Positions 1-8,560 of a stretch of 64,000 nucleotides of DNA are shown here, piece by piece. The stretch lies in assembly GCA_038087035.1 (NCBI GenBank), contig CP051187.1, forward strand, positions 1,793,501-1,857,500, read 5' to 3'. The position numbers were made by a program, and so were the translations under genes. Under the pieces are notes generated by a model that worked only from the letters and a program-made list of their open reading frames with translations, was not told the origin of the DNA and made no database searches. Source of the DNA: Gloeotrichia echinulata CP02 (GTDB lineage: Bacteria; Cyanobacteriota; Cyanobacteriia; Cyanobacteriales; Nostocaceae). Within the stretch, counting starts at the first letter, position 1, and each line of letters starts with the position of its first letter.

Positions 1-2
1 CT

Positions 3-530
3 GACCCTCAACAGGCAAACACATTGATCGAAAAAGCTGTAGCCGAGTTCGGTCAAATTGATGTTTTGGTGAATGCTGCTGGTGCTGGTATCCTCAAAGC
101 CTACAACAGCCTGGAACCTGCTGATTTAGACAAGATGCTAGATATTAACTTAAAAGGCAGTTTTTACACCACTCAGGCTGCAGCCCAAGAGATGCAAAAG
201 CGCAAATCCGGGCACATCTGTAACTTAGTCGGAATTCTGGGTAAGCATTCAATGCCAATGGCTGCTGCTTATTCGGCTTCCAAGTTTGGCGTCGTTGGTT
301 TCAGCAAGTGCATGGCAGAAGAACTCAAGCGCTTTGGAATTAAATTTACACTATTCTATTTTGGTGGTATAGATTCTCCTTTTTGGGATAACGTCAGCTT
401 AAAGGTAGACCGGAAAAAAATGCTCAGTCCCCAAACCGCTGCGAATGCTATTTTCTTTGCCCTTACTGCTGAACCCCAAGCTGTGCCAATGGAAATTAAC
501 ATTCAACCTGACAGTCATCTGTTTTTCTAG
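3..530 (+). CDS. SDR-family oxidoreductase, 5' end outside the window
   Basis: This is the C-terminal part of a short-chain dehydrogenase/reductase, an NAD(P)-dependent oxidoreductase with a Rossmann fold; its substrate cannot be read from the sequence. The reading frame is open to the left edge, so the gene begins upstream and the TTG at 24 is probably not the start. Visible family signatures are NAAGAG after the fourth strand, a following Asn (DINLKGSF), a Leu-Val-Gly stretch where the catalytic Ser would be expected, and the YSASKFG motif with the catalytic Tyr and Lys. The usual Ser of the triad is not obvious. The C-terminus (INIQPDSHLFF) looks natural. The gene is followed directly by a 38-bp tandem repeat. 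Confidence 0.85.
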   Translation, partial: DPQQANTLIEKAVAEFGQIDVLVNAAGAGILKAYNSLEPADLDKMLDINLKGSFYTTQAAAQEMQKRKSGHICNLVGILGKHSMPMAAAYSASKFGVVGFSKCMAEELKRFGIKFTLFYFGGIDSPFWDNVSLKVDRKKMLSPQTAANAIFFALTAEPQAVPMEINIQPDSHLFF

Positions 531-537
531 TCTTATA

Positions 538-782
538 GGGACTGGGGACACTTCGACAAGCTCAGTGCATCGCTGGGGACTGGGGACTGGGGAAACTTCG
601 ACAAGCTCAGTGCATCGCTGGGGACTGGGGACACTTCGACAAGCTCAGTGCATCGCTGGGGACTGGGGACACTTCGACAAGCTCAGTGCATCGCTGGGGA
701 CTGAGGACACTTCGACAAGCTCAGTGCATCGCTGGGGACTGGGGACACTTCGACAAGCTCAGTGCATCGCTGGGGACTGGGG
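538..782. repeat. 38-bp tandem repeat, six copies
   Basis: A unit containing CTTCGACAAGCTCAGTGCAT followed by CGCTGGGGACTGGGGACA starts at 551, 596, 634, 672, 710 and 748. The spacing is 38 bp except for a 45-bp first step caused by one extra GGGGACT heptamer. Single copies of the same core occur at 13019-13043 and 39487-39512, so it is a dispersed family that has expanded here. Frames through it encode TSSVHR-like junk and are not genes. Confidence 0.9.
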
Positions 783-913
783 TTAGTAACTGTAACTTAA
801 TTTCTGCTCACCTCTACTCATTGCTACTCATTTTCGGTGGGAGATGCAATGAGTTGGTCAACAAGATACACTGATGCAATTAATTGAAAAGCTGGTAATT
901 AGGAGGTGGTTTA

Positions 914-1999
914 ATGCTGGTTGGTTTCAAAACTGAGTTGAAGTTGAATAACCAACAACGCACAGCATTGAGAAAACATTGTGGAGTAGCACGTCATGCT
1001 TGGAATTGGGGATTGGCTTTAACTAAACAGATACTTGACCACAACAAAGCGAATCCTGAGTCTAAAATCAAATTTCCGACGGCAATTGACTTGCATAAAT
1101 GGTTAGTAACATTGGTAAAATCTGAAAATGAATGGTATTACGAATGTTCTAAAAGCACTCCACAGCAAGCATTGATGGCTTTACGCGAAGCCTGGAAGCG
1201 TTGCTTTCACAAGACTGCTGGTGTGCCAAAGTTCAAAAAGAAAGGTAAACGTGATTCTTTCACGTTGGAAGGTACGGTCAAAATTATCGGTAGTAACAAG
1301 ATTCAAGTACCTGTGATTGGTGTCCTCAAGACCTATGAGCGCCTACCACAAGTATTAACTAAATCTTGTACAATATCTCGTCAAGCCGACAGATGGTTGA
1401 TCAGTTTCAGATTTGATGTAGAACAACAGGATTTAGGCAACAGGAGTATTGTCGGCGTTGACCTTGGTGTTAAGGCACTGGCTATACTCTCCACTGGTGA
1501 AGTTTTTTTAGGAGCCAAATCCTACAAGAAATATGCAGCCAAGCTGTCAAGAATGCAATGGTTGAATCGTCATAAAATCATCGGTTCAGCTAACTGGAAG
1601 AAAGCACAGATAAAGATTGCTAGACTGCATAGAAAGATTGCCAACATCAGAAAAGATACGTTGCACAAACTCACAACATTACTTGCTAAGAACCACGGCA
1701 TAGTAGTGATTGAAGACCTCAATGTGTCCGGTATGATGGCTAACCATAAGCTAGCTAAATCTATTGCGGATATGGGATTTTATGAGTTTCGCCGTCAATT
1801 GACCTACAAGTGTGAGTTATATGGTTCAAAGCTTGTAGTGGTTGACCGATGGTTCCCATCCAGCAAAACCTGCTCTCATTGTGGAAGCAAAAAAGAAACA
1901 CTCACCTTGAATGAGCGAGTGTTTGAATGCGGTAACTGCGGCTTGATGATTGACCGAGATTTAAACGCAGCAATCAATTTGAGTCAAGCTGTCAGTTAG
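914..1999 (+). CDS. tnpB: TnpB, RNA-guided nuclease of an IS200/IS605- or IS607-type element
   Basis: The 361-residue protein has the full canonical TnpB layout. An N-terminal helical domain is followed by a split RuvC nuclease with Asp183 (VGVDLGVKAL), Glu267 (VVIEDLNVSG) and the C-terminal DRDLNAAINL motif (Asp347/Asp349), and a four-Cys zinc finger (Cys320, 323, 339, 342). TnpB proteins are guided by an RNA made from the element's right end and cut the vacant target site, which favours retention of the transposon. A strong AGGAGGTG ribosome site lies 7 bp before the ATG. No tnpA is adjacent, so the element would depend on a transposase in trans or is a stand-alone tnpB unit. All catalytic residues are present, so it looks functional. 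Confidence 0.93.
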   Translation: MLVGFKTELKLNNQQRTALRKHCGVARHAWNWGLALTKQILDHNKANPESKIKFPTAIDLHKWLVTLVKSENEWYYECSKSTPQQALMALREAWKRCFHKTAGVPKFKKKGKRDSFTLEGTVKIIGSNKIQVPVIGVLKTYERLPQVLTKSCTISRQADRWLISFRFDVEQQDLGNRSIVGVDLGVKALAILSTGEVFLGAKSYKKYAAKLSRMQWLNRHKIIGSANWKKAQIKIARLHRKIANIRKDTLHKLTTLLAKNHGIVVIEDLNVSGMMANHKLAKSIADMGFYEFRRQLTYKCELYGSKLVVVDRWFPSSKTCSHCGSKKETLTLNERVFECGNCGLMIDRDLNAAINLSQAVS

Positions 2000-2261
2000 A
2001 CAGTTTTAGCCTGTGGACTGGTTAACGCCGACGTTGCCAGAATGTTCGCTCTTAGCGTTCCCGCAGGGTATCAGGAAGTAAGCATCAAACTACATAACAT
2101 GAGTAGATTTGTCTATTTGTGAGTAGTTATGAATAGGTCTTATGTAACGGAAAACACGCCGTAGTGGTCTGTCCGATCAAAATCAATGGGACAGGGCATT
2201 GAATACTCCACAATTGCCACACATCTGCGATAATCTTCATAAAAATTAAAATTTTCCGCCG
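2000..2261 (+). other. Region downstream of tnpB, possible guide-RNA end of the element
   Basis: These 260 bases carry no gene. In TnpB elements the guide (omega) RNA comes from the tnpB 3' end and the sequence beyond it, up to the right end. Short inverted motifs are visible just after the stop codon (GTCAGTTAGACAG). The exact right end could not be placed; a change of character near 2100 is only a guess. Confidence 0.3.
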
Positions 2262-2963
2262 ATGCTAAGATTAATTACAGACTTCGACGGTCCGATTGTT
2301 GATGTTTCTGAACGCTACTATCGTGTTTATCAATTATGCCTGGAGAAAACCCGACACCCAGGCCAAGCAGTCCAAGAACTGTCTAAACCCGAATTTTGGC
2401 AACTCAAGCGATCGCGGATTCCCGAAAAACAAATCGCCCTCAGTTCTGGACTCGATGAAGTGCAAGCACAAGAATTTACCCAGTTGCGGCGACAAACAGT
2501 GCATACGGAACCTTACTTTCAGTATGACAGCCTCATCCCCGGTGCTGTGGAAGCATTGTTAAAAATTCAACAAGCTGGTATCGATTTGGCAGTTATGACC
2601 ATGCGTCGGGTTCGGGAACTAGACTATGCCTTTAAAAAATACGATTTAGGTAAATTTTTCCCGGAAAATCGCCGTTATTGCCTCAGTAACGACTATGTGA
2701 AAACCCGCGACATCGAAGATAAACCTTTGTTGATGTCACGGGCTTTAGAAGAATTACCCCCCGCTGCTGATACCTGGATGGTAGGGGATACTGAAGCCGA
2801 TATTACTGCTGCTAAAAAACACGCTATTAAGGTGATGGCTGTAGAGTCTGGTATCCGCGATCGCGCCCAATTGGCACTTTACCACCCCGACTTAATAGTT
2901 CAGGATTTGAGTTATGCTGTAAATCTAATTATTGCTGGGCAAACAACTAGCCAAAATGACTAG
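2262..2963 (+). CDS. HAD-superfamily hydrolase
   Basis: A 233-residue haloacid-dehalogenase-type hydrolase that probably acts on a small phosphorylated metabolite in the cytoplasm; the substrate is unknown. Motif I is DFDGPIVD at residues 8-15, with the nucleophile Asp and the acid/base Asp two residues later. The helical cap occupies roughly residues 20-100. MTMRR supplies the motif II Thr, a Lys in the DIEDKPL region fits motif III, and VGDTEADI near residue 178 is motif IV. It stands alone, between the tnpB element and a convergent CPP1-like gene, and a hairpin terminator follows its stop codon. It resembles phosphoglycolate-phosphatase-like HADs but is not assigned to a pathway. Confidence 0.85.
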   Translation: MLRLITDFDGPIVDVSERYYRVYQLCLEKTRHPGQAVQELSKPEFWQLKRSRIPEKQIALSSGLDEVQAQEFTQLRRQTVHTEPYFQYDSLIPGAVEALLKIQQAGIDLAVMTMRRVRELDYAFKKYDLGKFFPENRRYCLSNDYVKTRDIEDKPLLMSRALEELPPAADTWMVGDTEADITAAKKHAIKVMAVESGIRDRAQLALYHPDLIVQDLSYAVNLIIAGQTTSQND

Positions 2964-3022
2964 TCAATCGCCCAAATCCCAGAACGGAGTCACCACAACA
3001 GCTAAAAATTAATTATTGTCAG

Positions 3023-3052
3023 CCCACACCATAATCTTTAATTTGGTGTGGG
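3023..3052. terminator. Hairpin terminator between convergent genes
   Basis: CCCACACCA and TGGTGTGGG form a perfect 9-bp stem around a 12-base loop. It lies between the convergent HAD and CPP1-like genes and could serve either strand. No long U-tract follows. Confidence 0.6.
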
Positions 3053-3058
3053 AGGGTA

Positions 3059-3682
3059 TCACCGTAGAAAGCTGCTAATTAACCATAACAAAATAAACGT
3101 CAACACCGTAGAAAACTGATTCCCCGTCAGAGTAATCAATGGTAGGGGTAACAGCGGGCTAGCAACTAGTCCACCCACCATCAAGCCAATTATTAGCCCT
3201 ACGAGGGTAAACAATACTGCGCGGCCAAACTTACCTTCCTTGCGATTGAGAAAGTAAATACTGATTCCTACCCCAACCACCAAAGCCAGCTGCAAGACCT
3301 GATCGCCCGCAACTGGGTAAAATATACTTATGGCGCTTAAACCTAGATACCAAGCTCCAGGTAACAGCACATCTGGTAGCGTAGGCTGATCGATCATTCG
3401 TTGCAGCCATGCTGGCGACTGCTGACGAGGGAAAGAACTTTCTTTTGGAGGTGATTGAATTCGTAACTCAGGAAACCTAATGCGCTCAGGTACTTTGATT
3501 TTACCTTCTTGCCGCATCCGCAACCGCTCCATTAAAATGGCATCATAAGCCGCTTCAATTAGTTCCAGACGCTTGGCATCGCCATTGTATTGCTCCAATA
3601 GGCGATTACGAGCATCCTGAATCTCATCAAAACTAGCATCTTCAGATACCCCAAGTTTGTCGTAGGGATGTTGATCGCTCAT
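3059..3682 (-). CDS. CPP1-like membrane J-domain protein
   Basis: A 207-residue protein with a J-like N-terminal segment (HPYDKLGVSEDASFDEIQDA, residues 5-24) lacking the HPD motif. A charged linker and three to four hydrophobic segments follow in roughly residues 100-207. This layout matches the CPP1 family; the plant member is a chaperone-like protein that stabilises the light-dependent protochlorophyllide oxidoreductase. Cyanobacterial members are conserved but their role is less clear. It therefore probably sits in the thylakoid or plasma membrane. The ATG at 3682 gives a sensible J-like start. The link to chlorophyll synthesis is inference; this window also holds chlL and chlN, but 17 kb away. 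Confidence 0.8.
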   Translation of the reverse strand: MSDQHPYDKLGVSEDASFDEIQDARNRLLEQYNGDAKRLELIEAAYDAILMERLRMRQEGKIKVPERIRFPELRIQSPPKESSFPRQQSPAWLQRMIDQPTLPDVLLPGAWYLGLSAISIFYPVAGDQVLQLALVVGVGISIYFLNRKEGKFGRAVLFTLVGLIIGLMVGGLVASPLLPLPLITLTGNQFSTVLTFILLWLISSFLR

Positions 3683-4362
3683 GGGAGTTTATACTTCAGC
3701 CTCAGTCAGGGGCAGTCTTTATGTTGACGAAAAACAACTTTAGGTTTTATTTTTGATCGAAACCAAATATATCGATCGATTTTTATGCCCTACCAGGATG
3801 GTAGCACGGGTTAGTTTGATTGAGTTGGGAAATTTAACTATAGTCACTTTAACATATTGTCATAACTCCGTGTATCCCCTCATGTCGTTGACCTATTCTG
3901 GCTCTACTCTAGAATTTGAACTAGGGATACCTAAAACACATTTTTTATGAAAAAATTAACTTCTCTGCTGAAGATGTGGCAATTTACCTTACCTTGATGG
4001 AGTGTTGAGCAATGAATCTCACAATAATTAGTGGTATAGATCCAGATATCGATTTAAAATTGAAACGATTCAAGTTACCACTTAATTGGGTTGAGAAAGT
4101 GCTATAAGTTACTCATTATCTACAGCTAAGGCCAGAATATTTGCTTACTGGACATAAAGTTAACACTGAAAATACCTGCACTTGAAGATGGGGCTGACTA
4201 CCAGAATATTCCGGTTTAATTGTCCAGAATCTTGATTAAGCTATCATTTGGATAATCAGGAAATACACTCCTTAGTCTAGTAGATTGTTAATTACTTCCC
4301 AAAGTGGTAACTGCGTTTTCACGCAATCTTCCTGTTAATCCTATGAATTTTTGTGTAAAGTG
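3683..4362. other. Intergenic region without recognisable genes
   Basis: About 680 AT-rich bases separate the divergent CPP1-like and response-regulator genes. Short open frames here have no family features. No clear NtcA box (GTA-N8-TAC) was found in front of the regulator; GTA-N10-TAC near 4279 has the wrong spacing. Promoters for both genes must lie here but were not identified. Confidence 0.5.
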
Positions 4363-5088
4363 ATGGTCATGGCTCCTGCCAAGATTCTTGTAGTTGATGA
4401 CGACCCTGCAGTTCGGAACTTAATCCAACGCTTTTTGATTAAACAGAACTATCAGGTAGAGGCTGCCGAAGATGGTAAGACAGCCTTAGCTCTATTTGAG
4501 CAGTTTAACCCTGATTTGGTGATTCTAGACGTGAATTTACCAGATGTCATTGGGTTTAACCTCTGCCAAGAGATGCAAAGTCGTAATGGTGTTTTTGTGC
4601 TTATGCTGACTAGCCGTGGAGACGAAGCTGATAAAATTCGCGGCTTTGCTAAAGGTGCTGATGACTACCTCACCAAACCATTTGGATTGGGAGAGCTAGA
4701 AGTCAGAGTAGCAGCTATTTTAAGGCGTCAGCGGATTGTAACTACTGCCGAACAAAAACGGTTAGTATTTGAAAAACTGATGATTGATCCTGTGCGACGG
4801 GAGGTGGCGCTTAACAACCTACCAGTACCCTTAACCGCATTGGAATTTGACTTGTTACATTTTTTAGCCAGTCATCCAGGTCGAGTTTGGCGGCGAGCAG
4901 AACTGATCCAAGAAGTATGGGACTATGAATATGTAGGCGACCAACGGGTTGTAGACGTGCATATCGGTCAAATTCGCAAGAAGATTGAAATCGATGCTAG
5001 CCAACCTGCTTTAATTCAGACTGTCCGTGGCGTCGGATATAAGTTTGAATGTCCTGTTCATTCTCCACAATTGGAAACTAGTTCCTGA
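4363..5088 (+). CDS. OmpR-type two-component response regulator
   Basis: A DNA-binding response regulator of about 241 residues. The receiver domain begins KILVVDDDPAVRNLI with the acidic pair. The phosphoacceptor Asp is in DLVILDVNLPD, followed by MLTSRGDEADKIRGF and the conserved Lys of DDYLTKPF. The C-terminal winged-helix domain has LTALEFDLLHFLASHPG, VVDVHIGQIRKKIE and TVRGVGYKF, typical of the OmpR/PhoB class. A histidine kinase is not adjacent. From memory its receiver resembles the cyanobacterial NrrA/Rre37 nitrogen regulator, but this is unproven and no symbol is given. A TTG at 4351 and a second ATG at 4369 are alternative starts. Confidence 0.88.
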   Translation: MVMAPAKILVVDDDPAVRNLIQRFLIKQNYQVEAAEDGKTALALFEQFNPDLVILDVNLPDVIGFNLCQEMQSRNGVFVLMLTSRGDEADKIRGFAKGADDYLTKPFGLGELEVRVAAILRRQRIVTTAEQKRLVFEKLMIDPVRREVALNNLPVPLTALEFDLLHFLASHPGRVWRRAELIQEVWDYEYVGDQRVVDVHIGQIRKKIEIDASQPALIQTVRGVGYKFECPVHSPQLETSS

Positions 5089-5951
5089 ACTCATAAGTTA
5101 ATAGTCCATAGTTCAGGTCTATAGTCCAGAGTTTTTTTAACTCTTGACTTTTGACCGAACAATAGGAGAGCCACCCCATGATTTATCATCATGGGTGAGG
5201 AACTGTAACTTAATTACTACCCACATGTAGACATTACTGGACAAAAATGGGGAGTATTTGCTCAGGCTAACCGTATTCTGATATTCTGAGACTAGGCAAA
5301 GCCGCCGTCAAATCGGATGTTTTGCAGTACTTTATCTATTTTTTAGCCAAGACAACTTCAACAGTTGAATCCATAGGCTTAATCCAGCAAGAATTGTAAT
5401 CCCCAATTTGTTTGAGGGGATAGAGGGATTGCCGTTTATCCCTGTAGTTTGAGGACTTTGGACTTTGATTACAAACGTAGTTGTCTAGTATTGTCTATCC
5501 TTGGGTAGCTTTGTCCAGATTTCTATGAACGGTATCAGCTTTAATACCAATTTGCGTTCAAAACTGTAATTCGGGTTTTGGATATTAGTAGCGCTTTCGC
5601 GCCACTACAAACTAATTTTCCCTAATTGATAATTACAGTTAGATACGCAACTTGGTATAACATATTAATTCTGCATTTCCAAAATTTGGCTTTTCCCAAA
5701 ACCCATATCCCAAAACTTGAACAAAAGACAAGGCTCAAGATTTGGCGAGAAAATTGGATGGGCGAAATACCAATCCATATTTTCCCAGTTAAGAGAATAT
5801 GGGTTTTAAGTCCACATATTCAAGTTTTGAACTCCTTCCTCAGCAATTTTCACTTGCTCATAAGACCTCGCGGGATGCGGGAAACTCAGTGGCTAAAGCC
5901 CGCTCGTGGGAAGCGACACGAGCGATTTTAATCGCAGTGGTCTTCTCTATA
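5089..5951. other. Intergenic region with hairpins, next to the IS200/IS605 left end
   Basis: No gene is supported in these 860 bases. Near 5172-5197 CACCCCATGAT and ATCATGGGTG form a stem with one bulge, perhaps the relic of an IS605-type end. Around 5588-5609 AGTAGCGCTTTCGCGCCACT is a palindrome of a type common in cyanobacteria. The segment 5868-5951 (CTCGTGGGAAGCGACACGAG hairpin) probably belongs to the left end of the following insertion sequence. Confidence 0.4.
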
Positions 5952-6353
5952 TTATCCGTGGTGAGGGTCTTCAATATATCGTCTCACCGACTCACTGCTA
6001 ATATTGCCTGCCGTACTGACAAAATAACTACTTGTCCAGAGTGACGGTAGTTTTTTTAATTGGGGGAACTCTTTACGTAGATAAAAGCTTGAACGCCCCT
6101 TAAACGCCTTAATAACTAGATGTGGCGTGTCAGTAGGTTTAACGCTAATGAATAAGTGTATATGGTCTGACGCTATCTCTAGAGCTAAAATATCCCAACC
6201 TTTTTCTATGGCTAGTTCGGCAAAAATTTGTCTGGTTCTTGTCGCTATCTCACCAGTTAAAACTTTTTTTCTTCTCTTTGGTATCCATACAAAATGGTAG
6301 TTTACCAAGAATTTGACATGGTTATGGGTTTTGTAATCTTCTTGGGTTAACAT
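5952..6353 (-). CDS. tnpA: IS200/IS605 transposase TnpA (Y1 HUH enzyme)
   Basis: A 133-residue single-strand transposase that excises and inserts the element through hairpin ends. The HUH metal site is His-Ile-His in ASDHIHLFISV, and the likely catalytic Tyr is in the C-terminal helix (SVRRYIEDP). The start MLTQEDYKTHNHVKF at 6353 is chosen because the homologous region begins here; an open extension to 6476 adds 41 residues without family character and would run into tnpB. It is divergent from the tnpB at 6441, the arrangement of IS608-like elements. No frameshift is visible. Confidence 0.9.
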   Translation of the reverse strand: MLTQEDYKTHNHVKFLVNYHFVWIPKRRKKVLTGEIATRTRQIFAELAIEKGWDILALEIASDHIHLFISVKPTDTPHLVIKAFKGRSSFYLRKEFPQLKKLPSLWTSSYFVSTAGNISSESVRRYIEDPHHG

Positions 6354-6440
6354 AATAGTTTTGTTGTTTTCTCTAGTTCTGTTGACAATTCTAGAGTAGT
6401 CGATTACTATAGAGAAGTCAACAAAACACCGGCAGGTCTG

Positions 6441-7769
6441 GTGGCTAAAACCAAGAAAACAATGGGAGTTCAACAAGTATTGTTGTCTCCAGATGATGAA
6501 ACCAAGGTGTTATTAGAATACCTTTGTCAACAGTCGGGTAAACTCTATAATAATGGTGTATATTTTGCCCGTCAAACATTTTTTAAAACTGGAAAGTTGT
6601 TAACCGGGAAATTTGATTTAGCATTTGAGCCATCAGTTTCTAAAACCTTGGTTGCTCAATCTTTGCCATCAACACCAATGCAGCAAACTTTAATGTCTGT
6701 GGTAGAAGCTTTCAAGTCTTTTAAAGAATTGCGGTCTTTGTTCCTGAAAGGTCAATTGCATTTTCAACCAAAAGCACCCAGTTACTTAACAGGTTCTAAA
6801 CTGTTCAAAGTTGCTTATCCAAACTCAGGAGGACAAAAACCAATACTAATTAATGGTCAACTTAGATTTTCCTTAGGTTTAACTGTTAAAAGATGGTTTG
6901 GTTTGAGCGAGTTTTTCTTACCAATGCCTTCAAATATTGACTATTCCCAGGTTAAAGAATTTACAATTCTCCCGAAAAATGGCGCATTTTACCTGGAAAT
7001 GTCTTATGAAGTCGAAAAAAAAGAACATGACCTAGACATTAATCAGGCACTATCTATTGACCTAGGGACTGCTGACAATTTAGCCGCTTGTGTTGATACT
7101 TTAGGTAATTCGTTGCTGATTGATGCTCGGGCGATGAAGGCGATGAATCAGTTATGGAACAAAAGAGTATCTACCCGTAAAGAAAATCAGCCAGAAGCTT
7201 ATTGGGACAATTGGTTAGACCGCGTAACCCGTAAACGTAACCATCAAATGCGTGATGGGATAAACAAAGCTGCAAAATTGATTATTAACCATTGCTTAAA
7301 ATATGGCGTTGGGACATTAGTAATCGGCTGGAACGATGGTTTTAAGTCCAATACAAATATGGGAAGATTGAACAATCAAAAATTTGTTCAAATGCCCTTG
7401 GGCAAACTTAAAGACCGATTGGAACAACTATGTGATTTACACGGAATTAGATACCACCAAACAGAAGAATCCTACACGTCAAAAGCAAGTTACTTAGATG
7501 GAGACTCCCTGCCCGTTTATGGTCAAAAACCAGTTGGGTGGAAAGCGTCAGGTAAGCGTGTTGAACGTGGATTGTACCGAACCGCAAATGGTTCAATTGT
7601 TAATGCTGACCTAAACGGTGCAGCAAATATACTAAAAAAAGTAGCCAGCAATCTAAGCATAGACTTAGGCTTACTGGGTAGACGCTGTTTGACGAGCGTA
7701 GCGAGAATTAGACTTTGGGTACTACCTAAGTTTACTCTGTCGGCAGAATCTCAGTCCCTTCAGGGCTGA
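6441..7769 (+). CDS. tnpB: TnpB-like nuclease with rearranged RuvC site, no zinc finger
   Basis: A 442-residue TnpB homologue. RuvC-I is ALSIDLGTADNLAA (Asp207) and RuvC-III is VNADLNGAANIL (Asp390). The motif II strand reads TLVIGWNDG, with Gly296 where canonical TnpB has Glu, and a conserved Glu-Glu pair (342/343, QTEESYTSKAS) follows 46-47 residues later. The place of the Cys4 finger is taken by this ESYTSKAS segment with no Cys pairs. Relocation of the catalytic Glu about 45 residues downstream has been described for Fanzor proteins and related TnpBs, so the enzyme may still be a guided nuclease. The start is a GTG at 6441 or an ATG at 6462. Its partner tnpA is divergent. Confidence 0.88.
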   Translation: MAKTKKTMGVQQVLLSPDDETKVLLEYLCQQSGKLYNNGVYFARQTFFKTGKLLTGKFDLAFEPSVSKTLVAQSLPSTPMQQTLMSVVEAFKSFKELRSLFLKGQLHFQPKAPSYLTGSKLFKVAYPNSGGQKPILINGQLRFSLGLTVKRWFGLSEFFLPMPSNIDYSQVKEFTILPKNGAFYLEMSYEVEKKEHDLDINQALSIDLGTADNLAACVDTLGNSLLIDARAMKAMNQLWNKRVSTRKENQPEAYWDNWLDRVTRKRNHQMRDGINKAAKLIINHCLKYGVGTLVIGWNDGFKSNTNMGRLNNQKFVQMPLGKLKDRLEQLCDLHGIRYHQTEESYTSKASYLDGDSLPVYGQKPVGWKASGKRVERGLYRTANGSIVNADLNGAANILKKVASNLSIDLGLLGRRCLTSVARIRLWVLPKFTLSAESQSLQG

Positions 7770-7784
7770 GAGTGTCAACACTAC

Positions 7785-7982
7785 TTAGCTATGGTGGAAC
7801 AAAGTTTCCAGATAGACACGGGCAGCACGGCGATCGCTATCTCCATTTTGCAGCAAAAACAGCGACAGGGCTGCCGTCAATACTCGGCTTTGATCCCAAT
7901 CGGGATGGGTTTCTAAGTAGGTTTGCAGCGATTCGTGAAGTATTTCGGGGATTTCTGTAAAAATGTTCACAGTTGTATTCAT
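7785..7982 (-). CDS. DUF2811 small cyanobacterial protein
   Basis: A 65-residue protein beginning MNTTVNIFTEIPEILHESLQ, with TYLETHPDWDQSRVLTAALS and FLLQNGDSDRRAARVYLETLF further on. It matches my memory of the cyanobacterial DUF2811 family, whose function is unknown. The ATG at 7982 is chosen because GAGGAGG lies 8 bases upstream; a longer frame to 8006 would include that site. The gene is immediately beyond the right end of the IS200/IS605 element and converges with its tnpB. It looks like an amphipathic helical protein without membrane segments or cysteines. Confidence 0.8.
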   Translation of the reverse strand: MNTTVNIFTEIPEILHESLQTYLETHPDWDQSRVLTAALSLFLLQNGDSDRRAARVYLETLFHHS

Positions 7983-8125
7983 GAGATTTTCCTCCTCTGA
8001 GGTCAATCAAGAGGGACTAATTGCTTGCAGTGAGACAGTTTAGGGCAGCACACAAAATTTTTCGTCTACCCGACAATCTACGTCAACATTTGAGGTATTT
8101 TTAGACAATTCATCAGAAAAATGGG

Positions 8126-8560
8126 TGTGAAACCCCGTCCTTATAGGACGGCTTTACAGTTTTCACTACTGCCAAGGGGTTGCTTGAATCGGTGTGCTTT
8201 TGTAATGCACTTTCAATGGGACAATTACCATGTAAAATCTTGCAACCCTGTACACATAGTGTTTTGCTCAAAAGAGCCTCCCTCGCGGGGTAATGTTAGC
8301 TTAGACCTGTTATCAGAGCTTTTTAGGCTGGCAACACTGTTCCAGTGACCTTAGAACTGTTTAATCACAAGCGACAGAGCGCTTAACTAGCTACGCATTC
8401 CGAGGTGTCGTGACTCAAATAACGGCTACCCTTCCCTACGGGACGCTACGCGTAGCTTGCTTCCACGAAGTGGTACGACTAAGCTCAGGGTGGTCTGGTC
8501 AGTACGGCTTGTTTGATTTCTCTTGCAAGCCCAGTCCTTTTAGGGCTGGGTTACTGACGT
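8126..8560. mobile_element. Non-autonomous IS605-type element bounded by hairpins (PATE-like)
   Basis: Two end-type hairpins about 400 bp apart have no transposase between them. At 8135-8151 CCGTCCT and AGGACGG enclose TAT, inside GTGAAACC...GGCTTTACAG. At 8530-8550 CCCAGTCCT and AGGGCTGGG enclose TTT, followed by TTACTGAC. These look like the subterminal hairpins recognised by Y1 transposases, so this is probably a passenger element mobilised in trans or an internally deleted insertion sequence. The short frame 8410-8754 runs out of the element and has no family character. Confidence 0.55.

Larger units (their letters stand above)
5865..7785. mobile_element. IS200/IS605-family element with divergent tnpA and tnpB
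   Basis: A Y1 transposase gene on the minus strand and a tnpB gene on the plus strand diverge from an 87-bp gap. The right end carries the hairpin CTCAGTCCCTTCAGGGCTGAG (7753-7773) followed by GTGTCAA. The element's outer sequence reads TTGACACTCT...GAGATTC in the opposite sense, which matches other IS605-type ends in this window. The left end is less certain and is placed near the hairpin at 5911-5926. Both proteins look complete, so it may be active. Confidence 0.75.

Noticed and set aside
538..782. Possible CRISPR array
   Set aside because: The units are contiguous, with no unique spacers, and no cas genes are near.
445..874. Open frames of 62-113 residues across the 38-bp repeat
   Set aside because: They only translate the tandem repeat (TSSVHRWGLGT) in shifting frames and lack family features.
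3753..3950. 65-residue open frame
   Set aside because: It has random-looking composition, no ribosome site and no recognisable family.
4279..4294. NtcA-like site GTA-N10-TAC upstream of the response regulator
   Set aside because: The spacing is 10 instead of 8, and no matching -10 element was identified.
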